Shown here one piece after another: positions 35,165 to 45,808 of a DNA stretch of 64,000 nucleotides (position 1 is its first letter; the number at the start of each line of letters is the position of its first letter). The stretch is from positions 10,717,501 to 10,781,500 of the forward strand of contig CM032230.1 in NCBI GenBank assembly GCA_019009955.1, given 5' to 3'. Position numbers and translations under genes: made by a program. This stretch comes from Riptortus pedestris. Its lineage: Eukaryota > Arthropoda > Insecta > Hemiptera > Alydidae. The notes under the pieces were generated by a model that was given only the letters and a program-made list of their open reading frames with translations, ran no database searches and was not told where the DNA came from.

Positions 35165-35420
35165 TTAAATTTTGATTTATAGAACCAATCTTGTTGGATA
35201 TTTGGTGGTCTACAATAGTGTTCTATACATTTTCTTCTAAATCAAAAATGTTAAAGGAGTTGTTGGTATTTTCCAACATAGGAAACTTATAGTTTTAAGT
35301 CTACAATTAACCTCCACTTTTGCACATCGAGTTGGACCATAATTTGACATTACTAGTGAATCATTTAAGCCCTTGGAAAATCTGCATAGTTTACGCAGCC
35401 GCAGCGTTAAGGACTTTTAA
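35165..35420 (+). mobile_element. HINE-W 3' fragment
   Basis: ATAGAACCAATCTTGTTGG and later GGAAAATCTGCATAGTTTAC followed by GCAGCCGCAGCG and AAGGACTTTT mark the end of module B and a damaged terminal hairpin. Confidence 0.7.
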
Positions 35421-36031
35421 TAACAACAGTATGAATGTGGTTTCCAGTAATTCTGCAAAAACATTGTGTATATTTTGGCAAAATATTTTTATTAATCTGG
35501 CAACTCTCCATAAACAGGCGAAACTACAACTAGCCCATTATCACTTGACGGGGACTTCAACTTCTCTTCCAGTTTCGGCGATGTTCCTCTTGACTCTGGA
35601 AGTAAGTGTTAAATGAAACGTTTGGAAAAGGTTTCTTTTTGGAATTTGGATCTTTTTAAGAATTTGTCGACAATCCTTCTTTTTCCCGAAATAATGTAAC
35701 AAGCATGGAAGATATAGTGTAATCGGTTAGATGTTTCAACTTTCTTTAGTCACTTTCTTCAGAATAATTCAACCAAATATCTTTCCTCTTTCTTCTTAAT
35801 CTATTTAAATCTCATCTATATGACATTCATTTACAAATAGTTTTTAAATGGTTTCACATATTCCTGTTAGGAGGTTCCTGGCACCCAGGACTTTAATTTG
35901 TTGTGCAATTATTACATTGCATTTTATTTCCGCAATGACGCAAAACATTTTGCGTAAGGAAGTAATCACAAATTCTGAGTATTGACTGGTCAACCTGATG
36001 AACAAATATTTGAACCTTATAATAATATATA

Positions 36032-36243
36032 TACTGCTCAAAAATGAATAGGGATATTGGTTATTTTTTCTTATCCTATTAATTTTAATTAAATCGGTCT
36101 TAATTAAATTTCTTTTTTATGGGGGAAAAAGACAAATTTCTAATAAATATTAATGATATTTATAATAAAATAAAAAAAAAATAAGCTAGGCCCCATACAA
36201 ACCACAAAACAGCCAATATCCCTATTCATTTTTTAGCAGTTTA
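36032..36243. mobile_element. Tc1/mariner-type MITE, about 210 bp
   Basis: The left end reads ACTGCTCAAAAATGAATAGG and the reverse complement of the right end reads ACTGCTAAAAAATGAATAGG, continuing to GATATTGG on both sides. The interior is AT-rich and non-coding. ACTGCTCAAAAA is a common start for Tc1-like elements. The TA target is plausible but blurred by the AT-rich flank. Confidence 0.75.
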
Positions 36244-36276
36244 GTTTTAAAGTTCAGCGTTGTTCTACTTCGTAAC

Positions 36277-36477
36277 ATGTGTCAGAACCCTGAAAGGGAG
36301 TTAGTCTTCTTACAAATTCTCTTAATCAATAGTGTAAAGTCTGTTCTGTTGCTGAGTGTTGTTTCTGCTTATCCTCTACATCATTATGGCACTCATGTGG
36401 AAATCCAAAATACCGACATTTTCAAGCAGTCTGGATATTACGGTCCTCAAAAACCACTTAGAGATATTCTCAACTAA
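36277..36477 (+). CDS. Weak candidate: short secreted peptide exon
   Basis: The frame carries SVLLLSVVSA followed by YPLHHYGTHVEIQ and a stop at 36475, which looks like a signal-peptide core, a small-residue cleavage site and a short mature peptide rich in Tyr and His. The frame opens at an ATG at 36277, but the first 15 residues look unlike a signal peptide. A splice acceptor (AATCAATAG, ending at about 36330) just before the hydrophobic core is an alternative, with a first exon upstream that I cannot find. No known family is recognised. The next candidate exon (37796-37891) is on the same strand. Confidence 0.25.
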   Translation: MCQNPERELVFLQILLINSVKSVLLLSVVSAYPLHHYGTHVEIQNTDIFKQSGYYGPQKPLRDILN

Positions 36478-37795
36478 TTTTTGATAACACTAGGTTCATA
36501 AGTAATCAAAAGGCCACTATGAGAAGAAGGAACACAGGAAATGAATGAATCTTCGGGTGCTACCGTTCGTTGAATAAGTCTATGGTGGGCCATTTTCATG
36601 ATTAAATATTAGTAATGACCACCTTCCCCTATTCTTTCTCCTCAAACAAACTATTCACTACGTCAATGTTTGTCCACATTCTGTCCCAATAACAGTTTGT
36701 TCTTTTTTTTATTTATTTTTTATAGGCACTGAACTCACCAGAGATATTTGTGTCTGGTGGTCAAGTTTCCATTTTCTTCAAAAGTCCTTCTCTCAGAAGA
36801 TCCCTTCCATGTTTTTTCCATATTTAGTCATCCTCGGTTATCTTGCACTTCTTTTCCCTCCTATTTTCCAATCCCTGTGGCAAATAAAAATAAAAGGAGT
36901 ATCTTTATTCATGATTTGAAATATAAATATTTATCTCATTGACTAGTATGCCAATATGTTGGATCCCTATTTATATAACTTTATTTAGGCCCGTAATTAC
37001 TAAGAATTCACATAGTTTTTTTTATATAGTCGCTATCATCTTCTAGTATTTCAGAAAGTATTTCTGACGTAGCAAGGGACTTTCTTATGGCCTCATAACT
37101 TCTGTACTCCGTACTTTCATGAGTGCTATAAGCAATGCAGGCTGAGGGTTCTTCCTTTTTCACTGGTGTGTGAGTTTTTAGAGGACAATTCTTCGCCGGC
37201 ATATGATCACTTTATCCCTCCTTTTGGTTCTTTGAACGAATCTTCAACTTCTTTTATCGTTTCCATACAAGCTGCATCCATTCATATCCATCATCTGACT
37301 AAGTAGTCTTGCACACCTTTAAAGCCCTTCAAAACTATTTCTAATATCTTATTACCGTAAATACCTTATCCTTAAGACTATGTATTTGTAGGATATTGTA
37401 TCCAATAATGTGAGAATTTTCATTTCAATTTGCCCTCAATAGTCGTCTCGTAATCGATCGCTAGCTTTGAACCTAAAGAGAGATATTTCTCTGTTTTCAG
37501 TCTCTCTTTGTTCTAATTTCTACCCCTTTCCACATCAGGAAGTACCTATTTTTAGATATATCCCGTTCGTCAACTATACTTCCATTTGGAGAAGAGGAGC
37601 GTGTGAGAATGCCGATTGGTTCTTTCTAAGACATTCCATCTATATGTGTGTTGAAGTCACCTCGCCGACATGAGATTAATAGCTTCATTTGCCCACATGT
37701 TGAATGCTGCAACACTGGAAGAGTTTTAACGCCAAAAGGCTTATTGGGTAATATTGTAAATATGAAATAATGTTAAATGTTTTTCTCACCGGCAG

Positions 37796-37891
37796 GTCCT
37801 CTGTTACCAGTTAACCCTTTTCTCTTCGACTACTATTCTTCGGACTATAACTTCAGCCTTCCCTACCCACGTGGTTCTCTCTTTCCAGGGC
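37796..37891 (+). CDS. Weak candidate: 96-nt internal exon
   Basis: A pyrimidine-rich TTTTTCTCACCGGCAG acceptor and a consensus GTAAGT donor at 37892 bracket exactly 96 nt with one open phase: phase 1 in, phase 1 out. It reads PLLPVNPFLFDYYSSDYNF and SLPYPRGSLFPG, with high C at third positions in contrast to its AT-rich flanks. This is what a real exon of a Tyr/Pro-rich secreted or cuticle-like protein could look like, but no family is recognised and neighbouring exons are unproven. The phase would not join the frame at 36277-36477 without another exon or a poor donor. Confidence 0.3.
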
Positions 37892-40800
37892 GTAAGTGTA
37901 TGAAGTTCCTTTTAAACAAACAGAATCAGGGAACTTCTGCGACAAAGACCTCCCTGATTGTAGAAATTTAACTGCTTCATTTTCTGACTAACAATAATCA
38001 GCATGTGGTGTGGAAATATTTAATAATACAAAGAATAATGAAGAAATTCTTAAAAAAACAGCATGATTTGTTAAGGCATTATTTTATTCTTTAAATGCAA
38101 ATATATTGAAATCAATTGAGGAAATACTAAAACCATTACAATTCATGGCATGTATTGAGCTTACAGTCTCAAACGGACAATTTATGTAAATAAATATGAG
38201 CTTCATAGAGCAAACTAATCATGACCAGTCATCTGCTCTATAATTGTCGTAGACTTTATTATAATATTTTAATTAAATTTATATTAATTTATTATTTTGT
38301 ATCAAAGATTAATACCATTGATGTGGCAATGTATTGTGGGCTTAGAAATTGTAATAAGAAAAATTATTTTCACTGAAAATCACTGACAACTATTAATATG
38401 TTCATTACTTTTTTTTATCCATTTATTGTATAATATCAATCAACTAGTATGTTTTAAATTTGTATTCTACAGCATTTGATGTAATCTAACTACTTACAGG
38501 TTCTTGCTGAGTCATCACTATTGGTGTTTTCTCACATTAGTCTGCAAAATGTTTTATGTAAATTTTATATTTAGTTATTAATTATAGTATAATGCATAGA
38601 TTTATTGCTAATTATGTATTCTCCCATACAGCGTAAATTTAAATGACCCTAATAAATCATAAACAAATTATAATTTGTTTATGATTTATTAGGGTCAGGT
38701 TTTTTTTTTACATATGCCATGCTAGGAGGAACAGAAAAGTGGATATTATCATTTCGGGAAAAAGGAAGCGTTAGTGACATTGGTGGTTGACAAGAAAAAA
38801 TAAAATGATCTCTACACAATCTTCGTTGAAGGTGAAATGGCGGAAAGAAAAACACGCCACAAATATCTTCCAATGTTTTATTTTTCCTCAACAAGTTTCG
38901 CAGCCTCTATGACACCTCTTCAGGAGTAGTTTACATTATACAAAGATTCGAGATAAGGAATTTACATGCCATATTTACGAAATATTTAAATAAACAGAAA
39001 GTGGATTAGATGTAGATGAAACTATGCTTATTTTGGAATCGATTTTTTCAAAACTTGAACATTTTTATGCAATCGATTTGTATATTGGTCATAGTTTTAA
39101 TACATCAATGTTGTCAGCTGATTGTTGTTGTACGTCTCCATTTCTTATAGTCTTGACCCACCTGCTTGGAGATTTCACCTTCAACTTAAAATTAATCATT
39201 ATAAACTGTAGCTAGAATGGGCGCTGGAAGGCAGCGTTTGAACCAGCTGTTATTCTGAACCTCCGAGACTTGGTTGTATTGGAGACGTTGGTTGTATTCT
39301 CGTAGATTCTATGAATCCAAAGTCCAAACCTTTACTATTATTAATTATGGAAAAGTGTGATTTAAATTGATTTAGAAGAGGTAGATATTTCAGAGAATAT
39401 AATTAAAACACTGTACATTTAAGAAAGTTGTTAAAAGATGAGAACATACGATTTGAAGAAAAGCCTGAAGCTAGAAGAGAAACGGTATTCAATGTTAATT
39501 TTATTAATTATTCTACTTGTTCTACGACTTAAATATTGCATTCAACTGAATCAAGGTAATGTTTTCAAACTCTCTACTTATATTTGAGTACCTGAATTTT
39601 TGAGGAATTTAAATGTTGGTTGCGGGGGGGGGGGGTTAACAGCTTTTCTCAATGTCTCTCATGCTGTAATTCATCGCTAGAAACCAACATAGACAACACA
39701 AAATATTTTCGGGACAGACAACTATATTTTATTACAATACTAAATAAGAAATATCAAAATTATAAAATCAGAGGTTTTTGAGGATGTGCACGAGCAGAAG
39801 ATACGCCGAAATGAGTGGAATGGATTCAGGAAGGGCGCAGAATTCCGTCGAAATATTAAAACTGAATTTTTTTAGAATTTGAATCCGTAGTTAAAAACTT
39901 CATTTTAGTCTTATTTGAAATTAGGACCAATTAAATTTTCAAATTCACATTTATCGGCTAGTTGGATGGATGAATTAGACATTTTGATGTCAACCCTATA
40001 ATTTACGCTAAACTGGACGTTCGTTTTTGAAAAATTGATTAATAATTTAGCATTTTTATTGTGTTAAATAATTGAGAAATGTTTAGAAAAAAACATTGAA
40101 TTTACTCCTGAGTTCTTTCTATGTTTTCTGCACAAATAATTTTCATTTTGTACATATTCCTTAGTAAATTGAGTTTCTGAATGTAACAATTACTCCTTTT
40201 GTGTGATTTTAGAAATTGTGATTATTTGTTAAGGGTTTTTGATGATTGGAAGTGTCTCCTTACTTCTCACCTCTCCTCCCTGCTGAGCACTACAATACAA
40301 AATTCATTTTTCAAAACGTTCATTATGAACGTTCATTACATTGAGAAGTCTTGAATAATACAAGCAGCTGTGGAACATTATTTTAATTGTTATGGATGTA
40401 GGTACAATGGAACCTCCGTCATGAATGCATGTACCTTCAATACTCCCCTTTATATCAGATATCTGATTACTAATTGCAATGTTTATTCGAAATTGAGTGT
40501 AACAAGAGCGGAATTTCTAAAATAGATTCTCTATTATATTTGATTATTTTTATTCCCCCTAAATATTTCACAGCTTAATTCAAATTATAATGGAAGGTAG
40601 ATGAATGACTTGGTTGAAAAGAGAAGGTCCAGGATGTAAATAAAAAAAAAATGCCGATACGGATTTAAATAACTGAAGGCTTTTTAGAGGAACCTTTTCA
40701 TGGACGTGGAGAATCAGCTAAAGAAACTGTAGCAAATTTTCTTTTTTCTCTTAATTTAATTTAAATAATATTTCAATAAACACCTGAAAAAATTGAAAAT

Positions 40801-41254
40801 AATCTGCCACAATAACTTTTTACCTGAGACATCTAAGCGATGATAAAACCTGTCCGATATTCCGTTTCACAGTTTGAACATAATCAAGGAACATTAGGAG
40901 GAAATGTTTTTTATACAATTCACAGAGACCATTAAACAAAAATATATATTTTTGCCTTTATTTGTATCTAGTTTCACAAAATATTAACCAAATTTCTTTT
41001 AATCGGTTTTTGAACGTGTCCGAATTTCGTAATTACGGCTGAGGAATAAATTTGTTTAAATTCTTTCTATTCCTTACTATTCCTAGTTAAACTTTCTGGT
41101 TAAATTTTTGGGAGGAAACTCACTGCTAATGACTTTAACTTATTCATCATTCATGGTTTTATTCATCCACAAAAGAGTGGTAGGGTGTATAGAAAATCAA
41201 TGAAGGGGGTTATTGTTCTCATCTGCAAGCTGTAATTGGTAATTGTTCCTGGAA
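37892..41254. other. AT-rich intergenic DNA, no gene recognised
   Basis: No HINE-W or SINE copy and no convincing open frame is seen. It contains a 54-bp perfect palindrome at 38644-38697 and a G-run of about 11 at 39625-39636. It separates the candidate exons from the catalase gene. Confidence 0.4.
38644..38697. repeat. Perfect 54-bp palindrome without spacer
   Basis: The left arm starts TGACCCTAATAAATCATAA and the right arm ends TTATGATTTATTAGGGTCA. The arms meet at TTATAA in the centre with no mismatch. It could be a hairpin-forming end of an unknown element, a foldback remnant, or a sequencing/assembly fold-over. It is followed by a T-run. Confidence 0.9.
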
Positions 41255-41435
41255 GCATGTAATTCTGATTGGGAACGAACTAGGGGAAGAAGAGGGTATC
41301 GAGGACATTCAGTGGTTTCCCGATGCCTTCTGAATGCATTTAAGGAGAGAGTTGTTAGATAACTACGCATTCGTAGCCTGTATAAGCTGACTAATGATAA
41401 GTATTAATTAGCCAGTATGAACATGCAGACTAAAA
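41255..41435. repeat. Dispersed repeat, copy 2 (unclassified)
   Basis: Shares GGGAACGAACTAGG, AGAGGGTATCGAGGACATT, TTTCCCGATGCCTTCTGAAT, GTAGCCTGTATAAGCTGACT and ATTAGCCAGTATGAACATGC, in order, with 20870-21130. It lies about 600 bp upstream of catalase exon 1. Confidence 0.65.
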
Positions 41436-41996
41436 CTTTATTGTAGTTCACAATGCTGCTACTGGCTCAATGACCTCCATTCTTTGGATTTTCTCTAAAC
41501 TTTGTCACTCCTTATTTAAATCGCGCAACTCCCTGAAATATTATCACTTTTATTCAAAATTGTGTTATCTCATTATCAAAATGGACAGGAATTATTTGAT
41601 ATTACCACCCAACAAAGGCGTATACAACTCTGAAAAGGGCTGACAAGGCTCCCGAAGTTGTGAGCATAAAATATCCTCTGCATAGATATTCTTCAATAAA
41701 TTTAAGCCTTTGCCCATGGACAACAATTGAGTTATTTTCTGCAATAGGCATAATTCTAGTTTTTGCATATTGTCAAGAAATAAATATTGCGCCTTTGTCT
41801 GGACGTAATTTTATTCTGCATCGCATTAGTTATACAATGGAGCGTAGCCGTATGCGCATAGGCAATCCTGCGCAAATCAGCATAATAAAAGTGGAAAAAC
41901 TTGAATGCTGCTAGAGCCTTGGAAAGGCGAAGGCCGTACATCTCTCATAGATTAGCTCTGTGTGGAATAAGTTCAGTGTTTACGACTCCTTTGGAG

Positions 41997-42002
41997 TCAG
42001 TC
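41997..42002 (+). promoter_or_regulatory. Possible initiator of the catalase gene
   Basis: TCAGTC fits the arthropod initiator consensus and lies 20 bp before the chosen ATG. A second TCAGTG is at about 41973. No clear TATA box is seen 25-35 bp upstream. The site is weak evidence only. Confidence 0.2.
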
Positions 42003-42016
42003 GTGTCGCGGCAGTC

Positions 42017-42140
42017 ATGAAGCCAACAGCTGTTGTACTGCTCACCTTCCTACTGTTCCTCGACACGAGAGCAAACAACACCGATGAGGCGACGACAAGA
42101 GCTCCAGGAGGAGAAACAACAGCGAAACCGGCCAATGGCT
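42017..42140 (+). CDS. Cat: Catalase exon 1: signal peptide and Thr-rich linker
   Basis: The exon encodes MKPTAVVLLTFLLFLDTRA, a classic signal peptide (Lys, then a Leu/Val core, then small residues), followed by a linker of about 22 residues with eight Thr plus Pro and Gly that looks suited to O-glycosylation. It ends in GGCT before a consensus GTAAGT at 42141, leaving the reading phase at 1, which matches exon 2. An in-frame upstream ATG at 41960 would add 19 residues (MWNKFSVYDSFGVSRVAAV). The 42017 start is preferred because it puts the hydrophobic core at the N terminus. Ordinary animal catalases are peroxisomal and lack such a leader, so this gene or isoform would be secreted, breaking down H2O2 outside the cell or in the secretory route. 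The link to exon 2 is inferred from phase and order. Confidence 0.72.
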
Positions 42141-43107
42141 GTAAGTAAACCCCAAACTGAAGTTGTTTAAGGCGTTGGAACAGAAGTATGGCTGCTCATT
42201 GCCTTGGAAAATTCTAGTTCTCTCTAATACAACTTCAACACTCTTATCTTTTAAACTTATCTTAGCATTGCACAATTTTCCTTCGTGGTTTCAAACAATC
42301 TTTATAGCACAATGAGGCCATTTTCCATATTTATGTTCAATTCCCACGACGATGAGGAAAAATATTAGATTTATAATACTTACAGCGCAGTACATTTATT
42401 CTGGAGTCATGAAAGTGTTACCATCAACAGGATATGTACATACCTATATTTGGTGGCTATATTTTTTTCCCTGTGTCTCCAAAACATTTTGGTCTATCGA
42501 TTTTTGTGATGGTAGAGTATTTTCTGATTACTATTTTCTGTTTCACTACTAACTAGCTTAATACTTTTATTATTATGGGCGCTGTATTGGAACCATCTAT
42601 TTATTTTATTTATTGGAGCTAAGTAAACATAAACCCCATTTATTTATTGTCAATTATCTGAATATATAGATTGTACCTAATTTTAGGTCTAATAATATTC
42701 ATTACAATAGTTTTGGTTTATTTAAATTCATAACTAATTTAAATTTTAACTTTATTGTTGTATATTTAACTATTACTTGTTTATATTAAATTACATTTCT
42801 TGTGCCAAAATAATTATATTAAACTACTTGTAGATTTATGCTAGTAACTATAATATTTATACTTACTTTTGAGTAGCTTAAATTTAAAGATTTATATTAA
42901 GCCAGTGGGAATTTTTATTTATTGAACTAAATATTCATTTATAGATTAAGAATAAATAATTTTCAATTGAGATAGACATCTAAAGAGAATGCCAGAATTT
43001 AACTGCATTCAAATATAGCTACCATTTTTTTTAGTCTTTAATTTAATTTGATTTAAAAATCCAAGATCCTTGGGAAAAATATTTTGTGCGTTTACATACA
43101 TTCTATG

Positions 43108-43151
<44 letters not shown>

Positions 43152-43797
43152 GAACAATATATTAAAATTACAATTCCCTTCTATAAAAATGTTTGATAAA
43201 AAGAGAAACAGTGACTTCTCCGATCAAAGCAAAAAATATAAAACTTTATTTTTAAATTTCGATGAAGATAATTAAATACTTCAGACCATTTTATAAAATT
43301 TCGTAATTGCATTATTTTTCAAAAAAATTGTTTTTTCCTTTAATTCAATTTCTTGGCTTTTATTTCATTATAATAGCTTTCGTTTTAGAAAATAGCAGTT
43401 CAGATATTTTAAAAAAACCTTTAATGCTCATAAAATGATTCAATTAACATGTTGGTACTTTGTTATTATAATCATATTTTGGGATATATTATTCCATTAC
43501 ATGGATTCCATAATTTTTTTTGTTGGCATACATTTTTATAAAAAAATGTTTAATACATAAGCGACGGACACAATGGAACAAGGACGTTTTAGATGTTCCC
43601 TATAATTCCATCAGAAACGTTCAACTCCATTTGTATGTGGTATATACAGTATATTGTAAGTTGATGTGTATGTATATATATGTTTATTAAAAATTCATTT
43701 GTAATGAATATCACCTATAGCTCGGAGTAATGTAAAATTAAAACTAAAATAATTGTTCAACTTTATTTTGTATATATATTTTATATTTTGTTCTCAG
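42141..43797 (+). other. Cat: Catalase intron 1
   Basis: GTAAGT at the left and TTTTGTTCTCAG at the right give a 1657-bp intron. It is AT-rich, with a TA tract at about 43110-43149 and no HINE-W or SINE copy. Short open frames inside have no recognisable motif. Confidence 0.7.
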
Positions 43798-43853
43798 CAT
43801 CGGTCAGGGATCCAGCTTCAAACCAGCTGCTCAACTTCATGGGAGGCAGAAAG
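43798..43853 (+). CDS. Cat: Catalase exon 2: conserved N-terminal segment
   Basis: After TTCTCAG the 56-nt exon reads (S)SVRDPASNQLLNFMGGRK. The RDPASNQL segment is the conserved start of the mature region in animal catalases, where the N-terminal arm threads between subunits of the tetramer. It takes one base from exon 1 to complete its first codon and ends in phase 0 at AAG before GTTAGT. The exon is small, but order, strand and phase all agree with exons 1 and 3. Confidence 0.85.
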
Positions 43854-44036
43854 GTTAGTTCATTCAAATATAAATTGCAACTAATATAATTTTACATTTA
43901 GAAATCTAGAGAGTATTCGTAAAGAAGGGATTTGTTTTTGAAAAAAATTTTAGATCCAACAAAAAATGGTAGGGCTACCAAATGGGGTCTCCTTTAGAGA
44001 GGGGCAAGTAATATGTTATTTATTAATGTCGAAGTT

Positions 44037-45088
44037 TTAGCAGATTTCACATAAGGCAAATCAGTTATTGAGATTGTACCTATGACGCGATTTTTGAAAT
44101 TATTTCTTCAAATAACCATCGACTATTGAATGGCAAAAATGAGGTATGTTCAAATTATACTACACATGTGCTATATGTGTATATATACCCCTCTAGCGGC
44201 AACAATTTTTGTTTGATCGTTACCAAAGTCAATATTTAATTTTTTTTTGTAATAAGAAAGATCCAGATCGTTAACGGCAGAAATCGGACCCAGTGGGAGG
44301 GGTGGTTTAGTAGTGGGATTTCGAAAATTGGAAATATCTCTGTTATTATAATTCAGATCGAAAAATTGTAGTTAACCCCCCCCCCCCCTCCACTCCTAGT
44401 CATGTCACATTAACCATAAGTTATTATATCAGGAACCAATTTATTCTACGCTAATATACCAAATATTGTTTTTAAGAGAAATTAGTATGCGAGATAATGC
44501 AAATTCGTTGTGTGGCGAATTGACGTCACCACCTGAGATTTTATATTCTACCTCGAAGAGGTTTATTTCATCTATACTCTGGGTGAGCAACCTTTTTAAT
44601 CAATTTAAATTTTAAAAACTTTTGGCGGGCCGCACAGAAAAAAATATTTACATATATATATGTATATGTATATATAAATATTTCATAACAATATATTCAT
44701 TGGAGAAAGTCGATAAAATAAATTCCATTTTAGAAATGCTTGGTGGGCCGCATAAACATGTTTAAAGGGCCCCACGTTGCTCATCCCTGGTCTATACCAT
44801 ACTCGATATAACCTCTTCTGTCAATACTGAATAAAGATAATATTTGTTATTGGCTAAAATCGGAACTGGAATATTGGGTGGTAGCGAAAATTCAATATAT
44901 ATCCGTTATAGATCTTACAATGTTATGTAAACAGTCTTCTTAAACTATTGTAGTAACCCCCCGCCCCCTCTACTACTCAATAATTTTTACATATAAATAG
45001 AAAATATGTACAATAGACGAGGTCACAAGTATGTTATAATTGCTGGGAAATCTGCTTAGGTTACGCTGACCCTGCGTGACGGACTTTT
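44037..45088 (+). mobile_element. HINE-W two-module copy with a hAT MITE inside
   Basis: TTTTAGCAGATTTCACATAAG at the 5' end, module A, GACGTCACCACCTGAG at the A/B junction, module B and GTTACGCTGACCCTGCGTGACG at the 3' end. A 13-bp C-run lies at about 44376. It is one of the best examples of the A-B two-module structure. Confidence 0.85.
44579..44790. mobile_element. hAT-type MITE with 8-bp target duplication
   Basis: The left end CTGGGTGAGCAACC pairs with the reverse complement of the right end, CCAGGGATGAGCAACG. The interior has two GGGCCGCA blocks in opposite context and a TA-rich centre. An 8-bp duplication TCTATACT / TCTATACC flanks it at 44571-44578 and 44791-44798. Short inverted ends plus 8-bp duplication fit the hAT superfamily. 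No coding sequence. It sits in module B of a HINE-W. Confidence 0.85.
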
Positions 45089-45808
45089 CTAGTTTTCAGC
45101 CTGTAGTAAACCCCCACTCGTATTTATGTCGTTTTAACAATAAGCTGTTAAATCATGAACCACTTCAGCTTAAACATAAATTTTCTTTTAAAGAGACTTT
45201 TGTTATGCGTGATACATGCGAATTCGTAACGTGATGAAGCCATCTATTTTGAATTTACGGTCTTAACTCGGAAATGTTTATTTCATCTATACCGACGATT
45301 TCATCTATATGACGATATTTCACTGTTTCAGGCAATGTTAAAGATCATTTTTGTTATTTGCTAAAATCGGAAATGAATAGGTTGGTTCAAAAATTCATAT
45401 CTCTGATATTATGAGTCAGATTAAAACTTATGCCTGGGCAGAGGAAATTATTTAGTGACGAAATTTATTAAATAACGTCCTAAAACCCCACCATGGCTAG
45501 AAAAGGGTGGTAACCTGTAGATAAACCGTCCCAATTAGCCTAAGTTGCAAAAAGTGGACGTTAATAAATAATAAATAAAATATAATTGTTGTTTCATATA
45601 TTTTTTCGTCTCGTACATATATTAAGTGAGTTATTCGTACTTTCTTGTATTCTGTCTTGAGAAAACCCCAGCTTCTACTAATCTGATTTTATCAGATTTT
45701 GGACAAAGAAATTGGTAATATACTGTCAGATGAGATCAGTGGTGTGTCATGCCGGCAAGGGAGAAATCTGCTTTGTTTATGTAGCCCCTGCTTGACGGAC
45801 TTTTTATA
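45089..45808 (+). mobile_element. HINE-W two-module tail with SINE inside
   Basis: It starts in the end of module A (AGTTTTCAGCCTGTAGTAAA) right after the previous copy's 3' end, and runs through module B to TAGCCCCTGCTTGACGGAC at 45780. There is no 5' end, so the two copies form a head-to-tail chain. A SINE interrupts module B. Confidence 0.75.
45430..45580 (+). mobile_element. SINE, 5'-truncated
   Basis: GCCTGGGCAGAGGAAATTAT, CCCCACCATGGCTAGAAAAG, GTCCCAATTAGCCTAAG and the TTAATAAATAATAAATAAAA tail match the family. The tRNA head is absent. Confidence 0.78.

Noticed and set aside
37008..37202. 64-codon minus-strand frame ending ILEDDSDYIKKTM
   Set aside because: Charged, protein-like composition but no family, no splice signals and no adjacent coding sequence.
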